Part shown: one piece after another, positions 27,695-37,463 of the stretch
How positions within the stretch are numbered: the stretch's first letter is position 1
How the letters are laid out: every line of letters starts with the position of its first letter
DNA from: Bradyrhizobium sp. WSM1743
GTDB taxonomy: Bacteria; Pseudomonadota; Alphaproteobacteria; Rhizobiales; Xanthobacteraceae
Length of the DNA stretch: 64,000 bases
Assembly (NCBI RefSeq): GCF_000473065.1
Contig: NZ_AXAZ01000019.1
Location: forward strand, 1 to 64,000
Direction: 5' to 3'
Notes under the pieces: generated by a model
Seen by the model: the letters and a program-made list of their open reading frames with translations, nothing else
Databases searched by the model: none
What the model was told of the DNA's origin: nothing
Position numbers and translations under genes: made by a program

Positions 27695-28951
27695 TCAAGG
27701 CGCCTCGTCGGGGCCTTTTCGGAACGGGCCGAGCTCGGCAAGCTCGCGGCCGGCTTCGGCGACATAGGCGCGCTCGCGCTTGAGGTAGTCATCGATGGCG
27801 CGGCGCAGGCCGGGATCGGCGATGAAGTGGGCGGAATGGGTGGTACGCGGCAGGTAGCCGCGCGCGATCTTGTGCTCGCCCTGCGCGCCGGCCTCGACAT
27901 GTTTCAGGCCGTGTTTGATTGCGAAGTCGATCGCTTGGTAATAGCAGACCTCGAAATGCAGGAACGGATGATGCTCGACCGCGCCCCAGTTGCGGCCGAA
28001 CAGCGTGTCCGAGCCGATGAAGTTGATCGCGCCCGCGATCCAGCGATTGTTGCGGCGGGCCATCACCAGCAGCACGTCCTCGCTCATGGTCTCGCCGATC
28101 AGCGAGAAGAACTCGCGCGTCAGATACGGCCGGCCCCATTTGCGCGAGCCCGTCTCCATGTAGAATTCGAAAAAGGCATCCCACGCATCCTCGGTGATGT
28201 CCTTGCCGGTGAGCCAGTGGATCGAAATGCCCGCCGCCAGCGCATCGCGCCGCTCGCGCTTGATCGACTTGCGGTGGCGGGAGTTCAGCGTCGCCAGGAA
28301 ATCGTCGAAGCTTGTAAAACCCTCGTTGTGCCAGTGGAACTGCTGGTCGGTGCGCTGGAGGAAGCCGTGCTCGGCAAGCAGCTTCCATTCGTCCTCGCGC
28401 GCGAAGGTGACGTGCACTGAGGACGCCTTGCTGACGCCGCACAGCGCCACCAACCCGCTCGCCAGCGCCTCCCTGATCTGCTCGCGATCGACGCCGTCGC
28501 GGACCAGAAGCCGCGGTCCCGTGGCCGGCGTGAAGGGGACCGAGACCTGGAGCTTGGGATAGTACCGCCCGCCGGCGCGCTCGTAGGCATCCGCCCAGCC
28601 GCGATCGAAGACATATTCGCCTTGCGAGTGTGATTTCAGATAGCAGGGCACGACGCCGGCGACCCGGCCGTCGACCTTGGCCACGAGATGCCACGGACCC
28701 CAGCCGGTGCGGATCGTGGCCGAACCCGATTTCTCGACGGCGGAGAGAAATGCGTGCGAGACGAACGGGTTATAGGCAGGTCTTGAGAGCCCGAGGGAAT
28801 CGCCTAGAAAGACGGATGAGGTTCCCGCGCCATGCCCGTTGCAAGCCTTTTCCCTGAAGGCCTTGCCGGGATTGGCGCAGGCGTCCCAATCCGCGGGCGA
28901 GACTTCGCCAATGGACGGTACGGCCTCGAGCGTAATGTCGGATGATGCCAT
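27695..28951 (-). CDS. GNAT-like / FemAB-type acyltransferase
   Basis: A 418-residue protein of the PF04339 type (peptidogalycan biosynthesis/recognition-like, GNAT fold). Segments include FVSHAFLSAVEKSG, the LNSRHRKSIKRERRDAL stretch and GRNWGAVEHHPFLHFEVCYYQAIDFAI with GLKHVEAGAQGEHKIARGY. These proteins transfer amino acids or acyl groups to unknown targets. The cytosolic location is inferred from the lack of a signal peptide. The ATG used follows 12 codons of open frame and gives the known family N-terminus. The HIT gene follows 60 bases downstream on the same strand. Confidence 0.82.
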   Translation of the reverse strand: MASSDITLEAVPSIGEVSPADWDACANPGKAFREKACNGHGAGTSSVFLGDSLGLSRPAYNPFVSHAFLSAVEKSGSATIRTGWGPWHLVAKVDGRVAGVVPCYLKSHSQGEYVFDRGWADAYERAGGRYYPKLQVSVPFTPATGPRLLVRDGVDREQIREALASGLVALCGVSKASSVHVTFAREDEWKLLAEHGFLQRTDQQFHWHNEGFTSFDDFLATLNSRHRKSIKRERRDALAAGISIHWLTGKDITEDAWDAFFEFYMETGSRKWGRPYLTREFFSLIGETMSEDVLLVMARRNNRWIAGAINFIGSDTLFGRNWGAVEHHPFLHFEVCYYQAIDFAIKHGLKHVEAGAQGEHKIARGYLPRTTHSAHFIADPGLRRAIDDYLKRERAYVAEAGRELAELGPFRKGPDEAP

Positions 28952-29009
28952 TGCGTGCAAGATCGTGCATTGCAGCAGCGACTTCAAGGGGCGGGAACAG
29001 GCGGGCTCT

Positions 29010-29166
29010 CATGCCCCGGACGCGGCGCAGCGCCCCCGGCGATGCGAAGCATCGTCCGGAGCGGTGCCCTGCAGAGCCGGGGCCCATGTGGCAGCGAGTT
29101 CGAGGACAGTTGGGTCCCGGCTCTGCGCTGCAACGCTATAGCGTCGCAGCTTGTCCGGGACACGAG
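29010..29166. repeat. Palindromic intergenic repeat, family B (copy 2)
   Basis: ATGCCCCGGACGCGGCGCAG to TTGTCCGGGACACGAGA, with AGAGCCGGGGCCCA and TGGGTCCCGGCTCTGCGC inside. The left arm has an extra CGATGCGAAGCATCGTCC inverted insert, which is shared with the family E sequence. Confidence 0.87.
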
Positions 29167-29177
29167 AGGTGCCATGC

Positions 29178-29924
29178 CTACGGCACGAACCCCTCAAAAA
29201 TCATCTGGTCCGCATAGCGCCCGACCCGGGACCGCTGCTCCGGCGTGCGGACGGTCCAGCCGAGCAGGGCGCAGCCGAACAGGTTGCGGGCGATCCAGGG
29301 CGCGGGGGCCGGGAGGTGATCGACCTTGAAGGCGACGAAATGCGGCTGGGTCTGGAAGCCATGGCGCAGGTACAGCATGCCGTCGCGCTGCTCTTGGGTC
29401 AGCTTGGCCCAGTACTCGTCCTCATAGGTCCGCTGCGCGACGATGCCGCGCGGACGGGAGGGGAGCAATTCGCGCAGCGCCAGCACTTGGTCGGGATCGA
29501 ACGACATGCCGACCGCGGGGCCGTCATAGGACGCCAGCACCTCCGCCATCCGCTTCACCAGGTTGCGGTCACCGCCAAAATGGCTCTTCACTTCGATCAC
29601 CAATGGCACGCGGCCGGCGACCATGGCGCAGAGGTCGGACAGCGACATCATTCGCTCGTCCGTGTCCTTGAATTTGAGGGCTTTCAGCTCCGCGGCAGTT
29701 TTCGAGATGACGTCACCAGAGACCTCAGTCAGGCGGCCGAGGGCATGGTCGTGATGCACCATGGCCTCGCCGTCGGCCGAGAGCTGGATATCGACCTCGA
29801 TAGAGAAATTGCCTGCAATCGCAGCCTGCACCGCGCCCGGCATGTTCTCGACGATGCCGCGCGAGATGTCGTGCAGGCCGCGATGGGCGACCGGCCGGGC
29901 TGTCAGCCAATCCGGAGCGCGCAT
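29178..29924 (-). CDS. Glycerophosphodiester phosphodiesterase
   Basis: A 248-residue GDPD TIM-barrel enzyme that hydrolyses glycerophosphodiesters to glycerol-3-phosphate and an alcohol. Signature residues: HRG at 14-16, ENMPGAVQAAI, SIEVDIQLSADG (Glu/Asp metal ligands), MVHHDHALGRLTE, and VIEVKSHFGG. No signal peptide is visible, so it is cytosolic like E. coli UgpQ. It begins five bases after the stop of the RidA gene upstream, so the two are probably one operon. Confidence 0.91.
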   Translation of the reverse strand: MRAPDWLTARPVAHRGLHDISRGIVENMPGAVQAAIAGNFSIEVDIQLSADGEAMVHHDHALGRLTEVSGDVISKTAAELKALKFKDTDERMMSLSDLCAMVAGRVPLVIEVKSHFGGDRNLVKRMAEVLASYDGPAVGMSFDPDQVLALRELLPSRPRGIVAQRTYEDEYWAKLTQEQRDGMLYLRHGFQTQPHFVAFKVDHLPAPAPWIARNLFGCALLGWTVRTPEQRSRVGRYADQMIFEGFVP

Positions 29925-29929
29925 TCGCG

Positions 29930-30397
29930 TCAGGCGACCTCGAACACGCCTTCGACCTCGACCGCCGCATCCGCGGGCAGCGAGGCGACCCCGACGGTGG
30001 TGCGGGCATGGCGGCCCTTGTCGCCGAAGGCGGCGACCATCAGGTCGGAGGCGCCGTTCAGCACCTTCGGCCCGTCCAGGAAATCCGGCGCCGAGTTGAT
30101 GAAGCCGCCGAGGCGCACCACGCGCACGACCTTGTCGAGATCGCCGAGCGCCGCCTTGACCTGGGCCAGTAGGTTGACGGCGCAGCCACGTGCGGCCGCC
30201 GCACCTTCTTCGATGGAGACGCCAGCGCCGAGCTTGCCCTTGGCGATCAGCTTGCCGGCGGGATCAAAGCAGACCTGGCCGGAGACGAACAGCAAATTGC
30301 CAGTGCGCACGAACGGGACGTAGTTGGCGACGGGGGTAGGGGCCTCATGTAGCTTGATGCCCTGCTCCGCCAGTTTCTGCTCGACCGTGCCCGCCAT
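29930..30397 (-). CDS. RidA family protein (long form)
   Basis: A 155-residue protein of the RidA/YjgF superfamily, of the YjgH-like group with VANYVPFVRTGNLLFVSGQV and GCAVNLLAQVKAALGDLDKV, VGVASLPADAAVEVEG. RidA proteins deaminate reactive enamine/imine intermediates; this group lacks the strictly conserved RidA arginine context, so its activity may differ. It forms a likely operon with the GDPD gene five bases downstream. A second, unrelated RidA-type gene lies 1.2 kb away on the other strand. Confidence 0.88.
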   Translation of the reverse strand: MAGTVEQKLAEQGIKLHEAPTPVANYVPFVRTGNLLFVSGQVCFDPAGKLIAKGKLGAGVSIEEGAAAARGCAVNLLAQVKAALGDLDKVVRVVRLGGFINSAPDFLDGPKVLNGASDLMVAAFGDKGRHARTTVGVASLPADAAVEVEGVFEVA

Positions 30398-30629
30398 GTC
30401 CGACCTCGTTGTCCAAAATCATTCGCTCCCGGCACGTCCGTCTGAAGGCCGGCGCGCCCTGTTTCGCTCATCGTGCCGTCACATGCAAGCAGCCGGAGGC
30501 GGCTGCATTTGGTTGGGGCAGGGCAGCAGGTTCAACGCGAAGGGGCAACTTTACGTGAAGCGGCCTCAGTTGCGACGCAATGGAACGGTCATTAAAATGT
30601 CGAATCTGCGCTTTCCTCAAGGAACAGAC

Positions 30630-31475
30630 ATGGTGCACCTTTTCCGGACTTCGCTCGGTGTGATGGCGCTCGCCGCGGCCAGTGTCGGCCTTGGTGGCGG
30701 GGCTCAAGCCGCCAACGGTCCGTTTCTCGCGCACCAGGCGCTCTATGATCTCAGCCTCGTCAAATCGCGCTCCAATTCGGTCAACAGCGCCCGTGGCCGG
30801 ATCCTCTACAACTTCACCGGCAGCGCCTGCGAGGGCTACACCTCCGAGTTCCGTCAGGTCTCCGAGCTCGACAGCGGCGAGGGCAAGGTCACGCTCAGCG
30901 ACCTCCGCTCCAATTCCTGGGAGGACGCCGCCGGCAAGAGCTACCGCTTCAAGATCGAAACGCGCATGAACGAGGCGGATGCCGGGCGGGTCGACGGCTC
31001 GGCCGAGCGCGACGGCGACCATATCAACGTCAAGCTGAAGCTGCCGGCGCCGAAGACCTTCACCCTCGACGGCAAGATCGTGTTCCCGACCGAGCAGATC
31101 CAGCGCATCATTGCTGCCGCCAAGGAGGGCAAGTCGCTGCTGGAACTGTCCGTCTATGACGGCTCCGACGACGGCCAGAAGGTCTACAACACGCTGACCG
31201 TGATCGGCCAGCCGATCCCCGCCGACCGCGCCACCTCGACCGATCCGTCGATCTCGGACGAGCACATGAAATCGCTGAAGCGCTGGCCCGTCACCGTCAG
31301 CTATTTCGATCGCGACGCCCAGCAGAAGGAGGGCGAGCAGACCCCGGTCTACGCGATGTCGTTCGAGCTCTACGAGAACGGCGTCTCGCGCCAGCTCGTG
31401 CTCGATTACAACGATTTCGTCATCTCCGGCGCGATGGGCAAGTTCGACGTCAAGGACAGCAAGCCCTGCAATTGA
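30630..31475 (+). CDS. eipB: EipB family periplasmic envelope protein
   Basis: A 281-residue protein of the DUF1849/EipB family, which in Brucella supports cell envelope integrity and forms a beta-spiral fold in the periplasm. A signal peptide ends at GGAQA (about residue 27), followed by FLAHQALYDLSLVKSRSNS and the conserved CEGYTSEFRQVSE. Two cysteines (CEGY, and KPCN at the end) match the disulfide seen in Brucella EipB. AAGGAA precedes this ATG. An in-frame ATG 11 codons upstream would lengthen the signal peptide and is less likely. Confidence 0.9.
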   Translation: MVHLFRTSLGVMALAAASVGLGGGAQAANGPFLAHQALYDLSLVKSRSNSVNSARGRILYNFTGSACEGYTSEFRQVSELDSGEGKVTLSDLRSNSWEDAAGKSYRFKIETRMNEADAGRVDGSAERDGDHINVKLKLPAPKTFTLDGKIVFPTEQIQRIIAAAKEGKSLLELSVYDGSDDGQKVYNTLTVIGQPIPADRATSTDPSISDEHMKSLKRWPVTVSYFDRDAQQKEGEQTPVYAMSFELYENGVSRQLVLDYNDFVISGAMGKFDVKDSKPCN

Positions 31476-31490
31476 GGGGCGGTCTCTCTT

Positions 31491-31580
31491 CCGTCATTGC
31501 GAGCGCAGCGAAGCAATCCAGAGTCTCTCCGCGGAAAGATTCTGGATTGCTTCGTCGCAAGAGCTCCTCGCAATGACGGG
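31491..31580. repeat. Palindromic intergenic repeat, family A (copy 3)
   Basis: CCGTCATTGCGAGCGCAGCG through to AAGAGCTCCTCGCAATGACGG. The two ends are the two variant arms of the family, and AATCCAGA / TCTGGATT pair inside. Confidence 0.88.
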
Positions 31581-31643
31581 ACTGGCTCTCGTCACACTCT
31601 CCAGCTACGCTTCGTCCCAACCACAAACTCCGGGAGCCCCTCC

Positions 31644-32045
31644 ATGCCCAAGCTCGACCATCTCCGCCCCAGCGGCCTGCATCACAATCCCGCTTATTCT
31701 CACGTCGTCACCGCCTCGGGCGCGCGCACCATCTACATTTCCGGACAGGTCTCGACTGACGAGGAAGGGCGGATCGTCGGCGAGGGCGATATCGCCGCGC
31801 AGACGACGCAGGTGATGCAGAATCTCGGGCTGGCGCTGAAGGCGGCCGGTGCGAGCTATTCCAATATCGTGAAGATCACCACCTTCGTCGTGAACTACAA
31901 GCCGGAGCTGCGCCCCATCATCGGCAAGGCTCGCTCCGCCTTCTTCGAAGGCATGGAGCCGCCGGCCTCCACGCTCGTCGGTGTCTCCGCGCTCGCCGCG
32001 CCGGAATGGCTGATTGAGATCGAGGCCGTGGCGGTCGCGGACTGA
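31644..32045 (+). CDS. RidA family protein
   Basis: A 133-residue YjgF-type protein. Core motifs are TIYISGQVSTDEEGRIVGEG, QTTQVMQNLGLALKAAGASY, VKITTFVVNYKPELRP and PPASTLVGVSALAAPEWLIEIE; the substrate-binding Arg of true RidA is replaced in this subgroup. It may remove reactive 2-aminoacrylate-like products or act on another imine. It is monocistronic, between a family A and a family C repeat. Confidence 0.88.
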   Translation: MPKLDHLRPSGLHHNPAYSHVVTASGARTIYISGQVSTDEEGRIVGEGDIAAQTTQVMQNLGLALKAAGASYSNIVKITTFVVNYKPELRPIIGKARSAFFEGMEPPASTLVGVSALAAPEWLIEIEAVAVAD

Positions 32046-32052
32046 GGTTTTC

Positions 32053-32144
32053 CTGTAGCCCGGATGGAGTGCAAGCGTAATCCGGGAAGCCTGTCGCTAC
32101 GGAGGCATTGTCCCGGATTGCGCTGCGGTCCATCCGGGCTACAG
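32053..32144. repeat. Palindromic intergenic repeat, family C (copy 2)
   Basis: TGTAGCCCGGATGGAGTGCA at the left and TCCATCCGGGCTACAGG at the right, with an inner GTAATCCGGG / TCCCGGATTGCGC pair. Its right end contains the stop codon of the ACT-domain gene on the minus strand. Confidence 0.88.
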
Positions 32145-32546
32145 GTGCTTCGCCTCTGACATCTCTTGTAGCAGCACCAGCGCTTCATCGGCCCTATCCG
32201 CCGGCACGAAGAGATGGTCGTGGTGAAAGGCCGACACGGCGTTCACGCTGATGCCGGCTTCGGCCAGACGCGCCGTGATTGCCGCCAGAAAGCCCACCGC
32301 GTCGAGCGCGGAGTGAATTGACAAGGTGATCAGCCGCGAGGGAAATTCATGGCGCAGCCCGGCACGTTCGGCCTCCTCGTGCAGTATCACCAGCGTTGTT
32401 CCTTGGCGTTCGCGGAACGTCAGCATCGGGCTGATGGTGGCTGGAATGTCCGCATTCGGCGCAAGCGTGCAAAACACGAAGGTGCCGTCGAGGATCTCCG
32501 GCTTCATGTTACGCAGTAGCACGTCGAGATCGCGTTCGCCTGTCAC
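32139..32546 (-). CDS. ACT domain protein
   Basis: A 135-residue protein of a two-ACT-like arrangement: DLDVLLRNMKPEILDGTFVFCTL, then RLITLSIHSALDAVGFLAAITARLAEAGISVNAVSAFHHDHLFVP. ACT domains bind amino acids and regulate enzymes; no enzyme is fused here. The start is a GTG. An ATG 13 codons in (MKPEILDG) would also be possible, but the family N-terminus favours the longer form. The stop lies inside a palindromic repeat, so the last residues may have come from the repeat. Confidence 0.8.
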   Translation of the reverse strand: MTGERDLDVLLRNMKPEILDGTFVFCTLAPNADIPATISPMLTFRERQGTTLVILHEEAERAGLRHEFPSRLITLSIHSALDAVGFLAAITARLAEAGISVNAVSAFHHDHLFVPADRADEALVLLQEMSEAKHL

Positions 32547-32745
32547 GGTGCCAGTCCCCGACCCGGTAAGATCGTCTGAGCCCCTGCGAAGCTATCGGCG
32601 CCAGCGGTTGATAAAGTCGCAACCAACATACCTTTGTATATCTCCTCTAATCCTTCTCATGCGCTGACGTTACGCTGGTACAATTGAGCGACGGCGGCAG
32701 ATTCTTACAATTAGAGTCCGCTCGGGTCACTGCGAAGAGGCTCAA

Positions 32746-32901
32746 ATGAATGTCGTCATTCGAAAGCTCAATGGCTTGTGGCACCTCATCGTCGGGACTT
32801 GCCAGATCCGAACGCCGTTCCTGGAGACTCAGGATCGACAGTTGGTCGTCCAGTATGCCCGGCGCGCCTATCCGGGTGCACGGATCTTCGAACGCGACTG
32901 A
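32746..32901 (+). CDS. Hypothetical 51-residue ORF
   Basis: A short frame with a good ribosome binding site (GAAGAGG five bases before ATG). The product is MNVVIRKLNGLWHLIVGTCQ, then a polar middle and RRAYPGARIFERD at the end. It has a balanced composition, Trp/His/Cys, and codon use like the neighbours. It converges with dinB and ends 16 bases before the dinB stop. I know no family. It could be a real small protein or chance, and overlaps nothing else. Confidence 0.45.
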   Translation: MNVVIRKLNGLWHLIVGTCQIRTPFLETQDRQLVVQYARRAYPGARIFERD

Positions 32902-32917
32902 GTGGAGCAGGACTAGA

Positions 32918-34204
32918 TCACTCCTGCGCTTTCGGCCCCTCATACGCAATGCCGCGGATCACCGCGGCGCTGCCGAACTTCTTGCGCAGGCTGTCGACTG
33001 CACGTTCGGCGTGAGCGGCGCGGCGCTCAAGCATGTCGGTATCGTCGCTCGCTGATCCCTCGCGCAGCGCGCTGACGCCGGCGCCCATCAGGCGGAAGGC
33101 GGTGCCATCGATCTCCTTGGCCAGCATCTCGCGGCAGATCGAGAAGATCTTTGCGGCGAGCTGCGTCGGCGCTGCGATCGACTGCGAGCGGGTGCGCTGG
33201 CGGAAGTCGGCAGTCTTCAATTTCAACGTGACGGTCGAGCCGGCGAGCTCGCTGCTCTTGAGCCGCGACGACGTCTTCTCGCACAGCCGCCACAAGATCT
33301 TCTCCAGCGTCGCGAAGTCTCGGATATCGGTTTCGAAGGTGGTCTCGCTGGAAATCGTCTTGGCGCCGCGATCAGGCTCGACACGGCGGTCGTCGATGCC
33401 GCGCGCGAGCCGCCACAGCCTGCGGCCGTCGCTCGGAAACTGCCGCATCATCTCGATCTCGTCGGCCTTCTGGAGGTCGGCGATGATGCGGAAGCCGCGC
33501 TGCACGAGGCGCTCCTGCGTTGCGGGTCCCACGCCGAAGATGAAGCCGACCGGTTTTTCCGCCAGCATCAAACGCGCTTCCTCCTGATCGAGCGCGGCAA
33601 AGCCGCGCGGCTTGTCGAGGTCGGAGGCGATCTTGGCCAGGAACTTGTTGCAGGACAGGCCGACCGACACGGTGATGCCGATGTCGCGCTCGACGTCGCG
33701 GGCAAAGCGCGCCAGCACCTTTGCGGGGATCATGCCGTGCACGCGCTCGGTGCCGGAGAGGTCGAGGAAGGCCTCGTCGATCGAGAGCGGCTCGACCAGC
33801 GGCGTCAGCGCCTGCATGGCCTGCCGGACCTCGCGGCCGACCCGGACATACTTCGCCATGTCCGGGCGGATCACGGTCGCATGCGGGCAGGCCTCCAGTG
33901 CCTTGAACATCGGCATGGCCGAGCGCACGCCATAGGTGCGCGCGATGTAGCAAGCGGCCGATACCACGCCGCGCTTGCCGCCACCGATGATGACGGGCTT
34001 GTCGGCGATGTCAGGATTGTCGCGCTTCTCGACCGTCGCATAGAAGGCGTCGCAGTCGATATGGGCGATGGTCAGGCTCGCGAGCGCCCGGTGGCGGACG
34101 AGGCGAGGGGATCCGCAGGCGGAACACCGCCGCACGCCCACGTCCAGATCGGCCAGACAATCCCGGCAGAAGCAGCGGGGCCCGGCCGGGTCGCGGTCGC
34201 TCAC
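32918..34204 (-). CDS. dinB: DNA polymerase IV with N-terminal zinc-ribbon-like extension
   Basis: A 428-residue Y-family polymerase for error-prone bypass synthesis. Metal ligands are present at Asp50 (AHIDCDAF) and SIDEAF (141-146, Asp143, Glu144). The little-finger domain follows from about residue 290. The N-terminal 45 residues are an extension with C11/C13/C16 and C27/C30 (CFCRDC, CSAC), which looks like a zinc ribbon and is absent in E. coli DinB. The start is GTG, overlapping the DUF3572 stop by four bases (GTGA), so the genes are coupled. Confidence 0.92.
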   Translation of the reverse strand: MSDRDPAGPRCFCRDCLADLDVGVRRCSACGSPRLVRHRALASLTIAHIDCDAFYATVEKRDNPDIADKPVIIGGGKRGVVSAACYIARTYGVRSAMPMFKALEACPHATVIRPDMAKYVRVGREVRQAMQALTPLVEPLSIDEAFLDLSGTERVHGMIPAKVLARFARDVERDIGITVSVGLSCNKFLAKIASDLDKPRGFAALDQEEARLMLAEKPVGFIFGVGPATQERLVQRGFRIIADLQKADEIEMMRQFPSDGRRLWRLARGIDDRRVEPDRGAKTISSETTFETDIRDFATLEKILWRLCEKTSSRLKSSELAGSTVTLKLKTADFRQRTRSQSIAAPTQLAAKIFSICREMLAKEIDGTAFRLMGAGVSALREGSASDDTDMLERRAAHAERAVDSLRKKFGSAAVIRGIAYEGPKAQE

Positions 34205-34512
34205 GGCACGTCGCGCTCCCAGGAGGGGTCGCCGAGCGCATCGCCGAGAACCTGCCGCGCTGCGGCAACGTTGGTCGGATCCAGTTCCGCGGCCTGCGCA
34301 AAGGCCTTCACGGTGGCGTCATCGCGCAGCACGAAATCGAGCACGCTGAGGAGGAAATTCGGGTCCGCGGCGGCGTTGCGCAGGGTCTCCGGGCCGACAC
34401 CCGTTTCGGCCAGGAACAGGCCCAGCCGCTCGGGCTCGCCCGCGACGAAGGACAGGGCCTGAATCGCAACAATTTCAGCGACTTCGCGGGGGTTGTGAAC
34501 AGGCTTTTTCAC
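34201..34512 (-). CDS. DUF3572 family protein
   Basis: A 103-residue helical, soluble protein: REVAEIVAIQALSFVAGEPE, LGLFLAETGVGPETLR and FLLSVLDFVLRDDATVKAFA are typical of DUF3572, an alphaproteobacterial family of unknown function. It starts with GTG and is translationally coupled to dinB. Conserved pairing with dinB would suggest a role in the damage response, but this is inference from the junction only. Confidence 0.83.
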   Translation of the reverse strand: MKKPVHNPREVAEIVAIQALSFVAGEPERLGLFLAETGVGPETLRNAAADPNFLLSVLDFVLRDDATVKAFAQAAELDPTNVAAARQVLGDALGDPSWERDVP

Positions 34513-34554
34513 GGGGACGATTTGCCTTTCCGTTAACTTTCGGTCTCTAATTTG

Positions 34555-34678
34555 GAATCATCATGCCCGAGTCTCGTCCTCAAGTCTTCCGGCCCAGACA
34601 AGCAACTGGAAACCACATCGCAGAAAGTCGACCCTCGGGTTTAACGAAACTCAAGCGAATCTGAGGCTAGTTTGAATC
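34555..34678. promoter_or_regulatory. Cluster of four GANTC sites ahead of divK
   Basis: GAATC at 34555, GAGTC at 34569, GAATC at 34657 and GAATC at 34674 lie within 124 bases. GANTC is the target of the alphaproteobacterial cell-cycle methylase CcrM. In between, TTAA-N7-CAAG at 34641-34655 is a partial match to a CtrA box (TTAA-N7-TTAA). Regulation of divK by these is inferred. Confidence 0.5.
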
Positions 34679-34752
34679 CAGTTTTCGAAACGCCGGGAAG
34701 CGGCGTCTGAGGCGTCACATGTACCGGTCTGCGGACCAATCAGGAGGGCGGG

Positions 34753-35118
34753 ATGGCTAAGACCGTCCTGATCGTGGAAGACAACGAGCTCAACATGAAG
34801 CTCTTCCGCGACCTGTTGGAGGCGCACGGCTACCAGACCACAGGCACCAGCAACGGCTACGAGGCGCTGGACCTCGTGCGCAAGATGCGGCCCGACCTCG
34901 TGCTGATGGACATCCAGCTGCCGCAGGTCTCCGGGCTCGAGGTGACGCGCTGGATCAAGGACGATCCGGAGCTGCGCACCATTCCCGTCGTCGCGGTCAC
35001 GGCGTTCGCGATGAAGGGCGACGAAGAGCGCATCCGCGAAGGCGGCTGCGAAGCTTATTTGTCCAAGCCGATCTCGGTCGGCAAATTCATTGAGACGGTC
35101 CGGCGTTTCATCGGATAG
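34753..35118 (+). CDS. divK: Single-domain response regulator DivK
   Basis: A 121-residue receiver domain with no output part. The phosphoacceptor is Asp53 (LVLMDIQLP), Lys105 (YLSKPIS) and the acidic pair ED at 9-10 are present. The typical DivK start is [16 protein letters not shown]. In Caulobacter and other alphaproteobacteria DivK controls the CckA/CtrA pathway through DivL and the PleC/DivJ kinases. pleD follows 14 bases downstream in the usual divK-pleD order. AGGAGGGCGGG gives a strong ribosome binding site. Confidence 0.96.
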   Translation: MAKTVLIVEDNELNMKLFRDLLEAHGYQTTGTSNGYEALDLVRKMRPDLVLMDIQLPQVSGLEVTRWIKDDPELRTIPVVAVTAFAMKGDEERIREGGCEAYLSKPISVGKFIETVRRFIG

Positions 35119-35132
35119 GAAGTGAGTTCACA

Positions 35133-36506
<1,374 letters not shown>

Positions 36507-36679
36507 AGGCTGCCGCGACACAAAAGTTGCGAAAACAACCCCATGCACAGTAGCCGGCAGTAGTCGGATCAATGGCTTACGCGGGTGGCAAAACGGCTTG
36601 CGCTGGGGGCGGCGCCGTTTGACTCGTCGGGCAAAACAGGAGCATGTTGGTAGGATGGCGGCGGCCCTCCAAACTCCGC

Positions 36680-36783
36680 CTGTCATTCCCCGCGAAGGCG
36701 GGGAATCCAGTACGCCGCGGCACCTCGGTTCTAGCCTCACTGTCTCTGGAATACTGGATCACCCGCCTTCGCGGGTGATGACA
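36680..36783. repeat. Palindromic intergenic repeat, family F
   Basis: TGTCATTCCCCGCGAAGGCG opens the element and CACCCGCCTTCGCGGGTGAT closes it, with the inner AATCCAGTACGC / ATACTGGAT pair. It fills most of the 302-base gap between pleD and the TetR gene; the rest of that gap shows no gene. Confidence 0.83.
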
Positions 36784-36808
36784 CCGAATGATACGGCGAC
36801 AGCGCTCA

Positions 36809-37411
36809 TTATGGCGCGCGCTTGCGTCCCTTCACCGTCTTCGCGCTACCACCCACATCCACGCCCGCGTTCCGCAGCAGCACCTTCGCCGCTTCCTTCG
36901 CAGCTCTTGCCATTGCGGGATCATCGCGCACGAGGTCCTGCGCGATGGAGCCATCCACGAGCAGCACGAGCTGTGTCGCCAGCGCGTCGGCGTCGGCAAC
37001 GCCGAGCTCGGTCAGGCGGTCGCGAAACCAGACGCGGCGACTTTCCTTGAAGGCGATCGCGATCTTCTTCACGGCGCGGTCGGTCGGCCCGAGCTCGGCC
37101 ACCGCATTGACGAACGGGCAGCCGCGAAAATCCTTGGCCGCAAAGCGCCGCTCCAGCGAATCGAAGGTGGCGAGGATCTGCTCGGCCGGCGGCTTGTCGG
37201 AGGTGCGTGCGCTTACGAAGCGGCGCTCGAGATATGCCGCGATCAGCGCGTCCTTGGACGGGAAGTGGTTGTAGAGCGTGCGCTTGGAGATGCCGATCTC
37301 GGCCGCGATGGTGTCGACGCCGATCGCGCGAATGCCTTGCAGATAGAACAGCTTGTCGGCGGTCTGAAGGATCCGCTCTTTCATCGTCTGTGGGTTGGGC
37401 GGGGGAGCCAT
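36809..37411 (-). CDS. TetR family regulator
   Basis: A 200-residue repressor: N-terminal helix-turn-helix in VDTIAAEIGISKRTLYNHFPSKDAL (about 32-57) and a helical ligand domain. The C-terminal REALM RGCPFVNAVAELGPTD resembles the YcdC/AcrR-like C-terminal domain of the TetR_C type. It is divergent from an MFS transporter gene. A 16-base dyad lies between them, so it most likely represses both. The inducer is unknown. Confidence 0.88.
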   Translation of the reverse strand: MAPPPNPQTMKERILQTADKLFYLQGIRAIGVDTIAAEIGISKRTLYNHFPSKDALIAAYLERRFVSARTSDKPPAEQILATFDSLERRFAAKDFRGCPFVNAVAELGPTDRAVKKIAIAFKESRRVWFRDRLTELGVADADALATQLVLLVDGSIAQDLVRDDPAMARAAKEAAKVLLRNAGVDVGGSAKTVKGRKRAP

Positions 37412-37463
37412 GCGATAGCGCGCGTCCTGTTCGCTTGACAGCTGCGACTATCTATAGCCTAAG

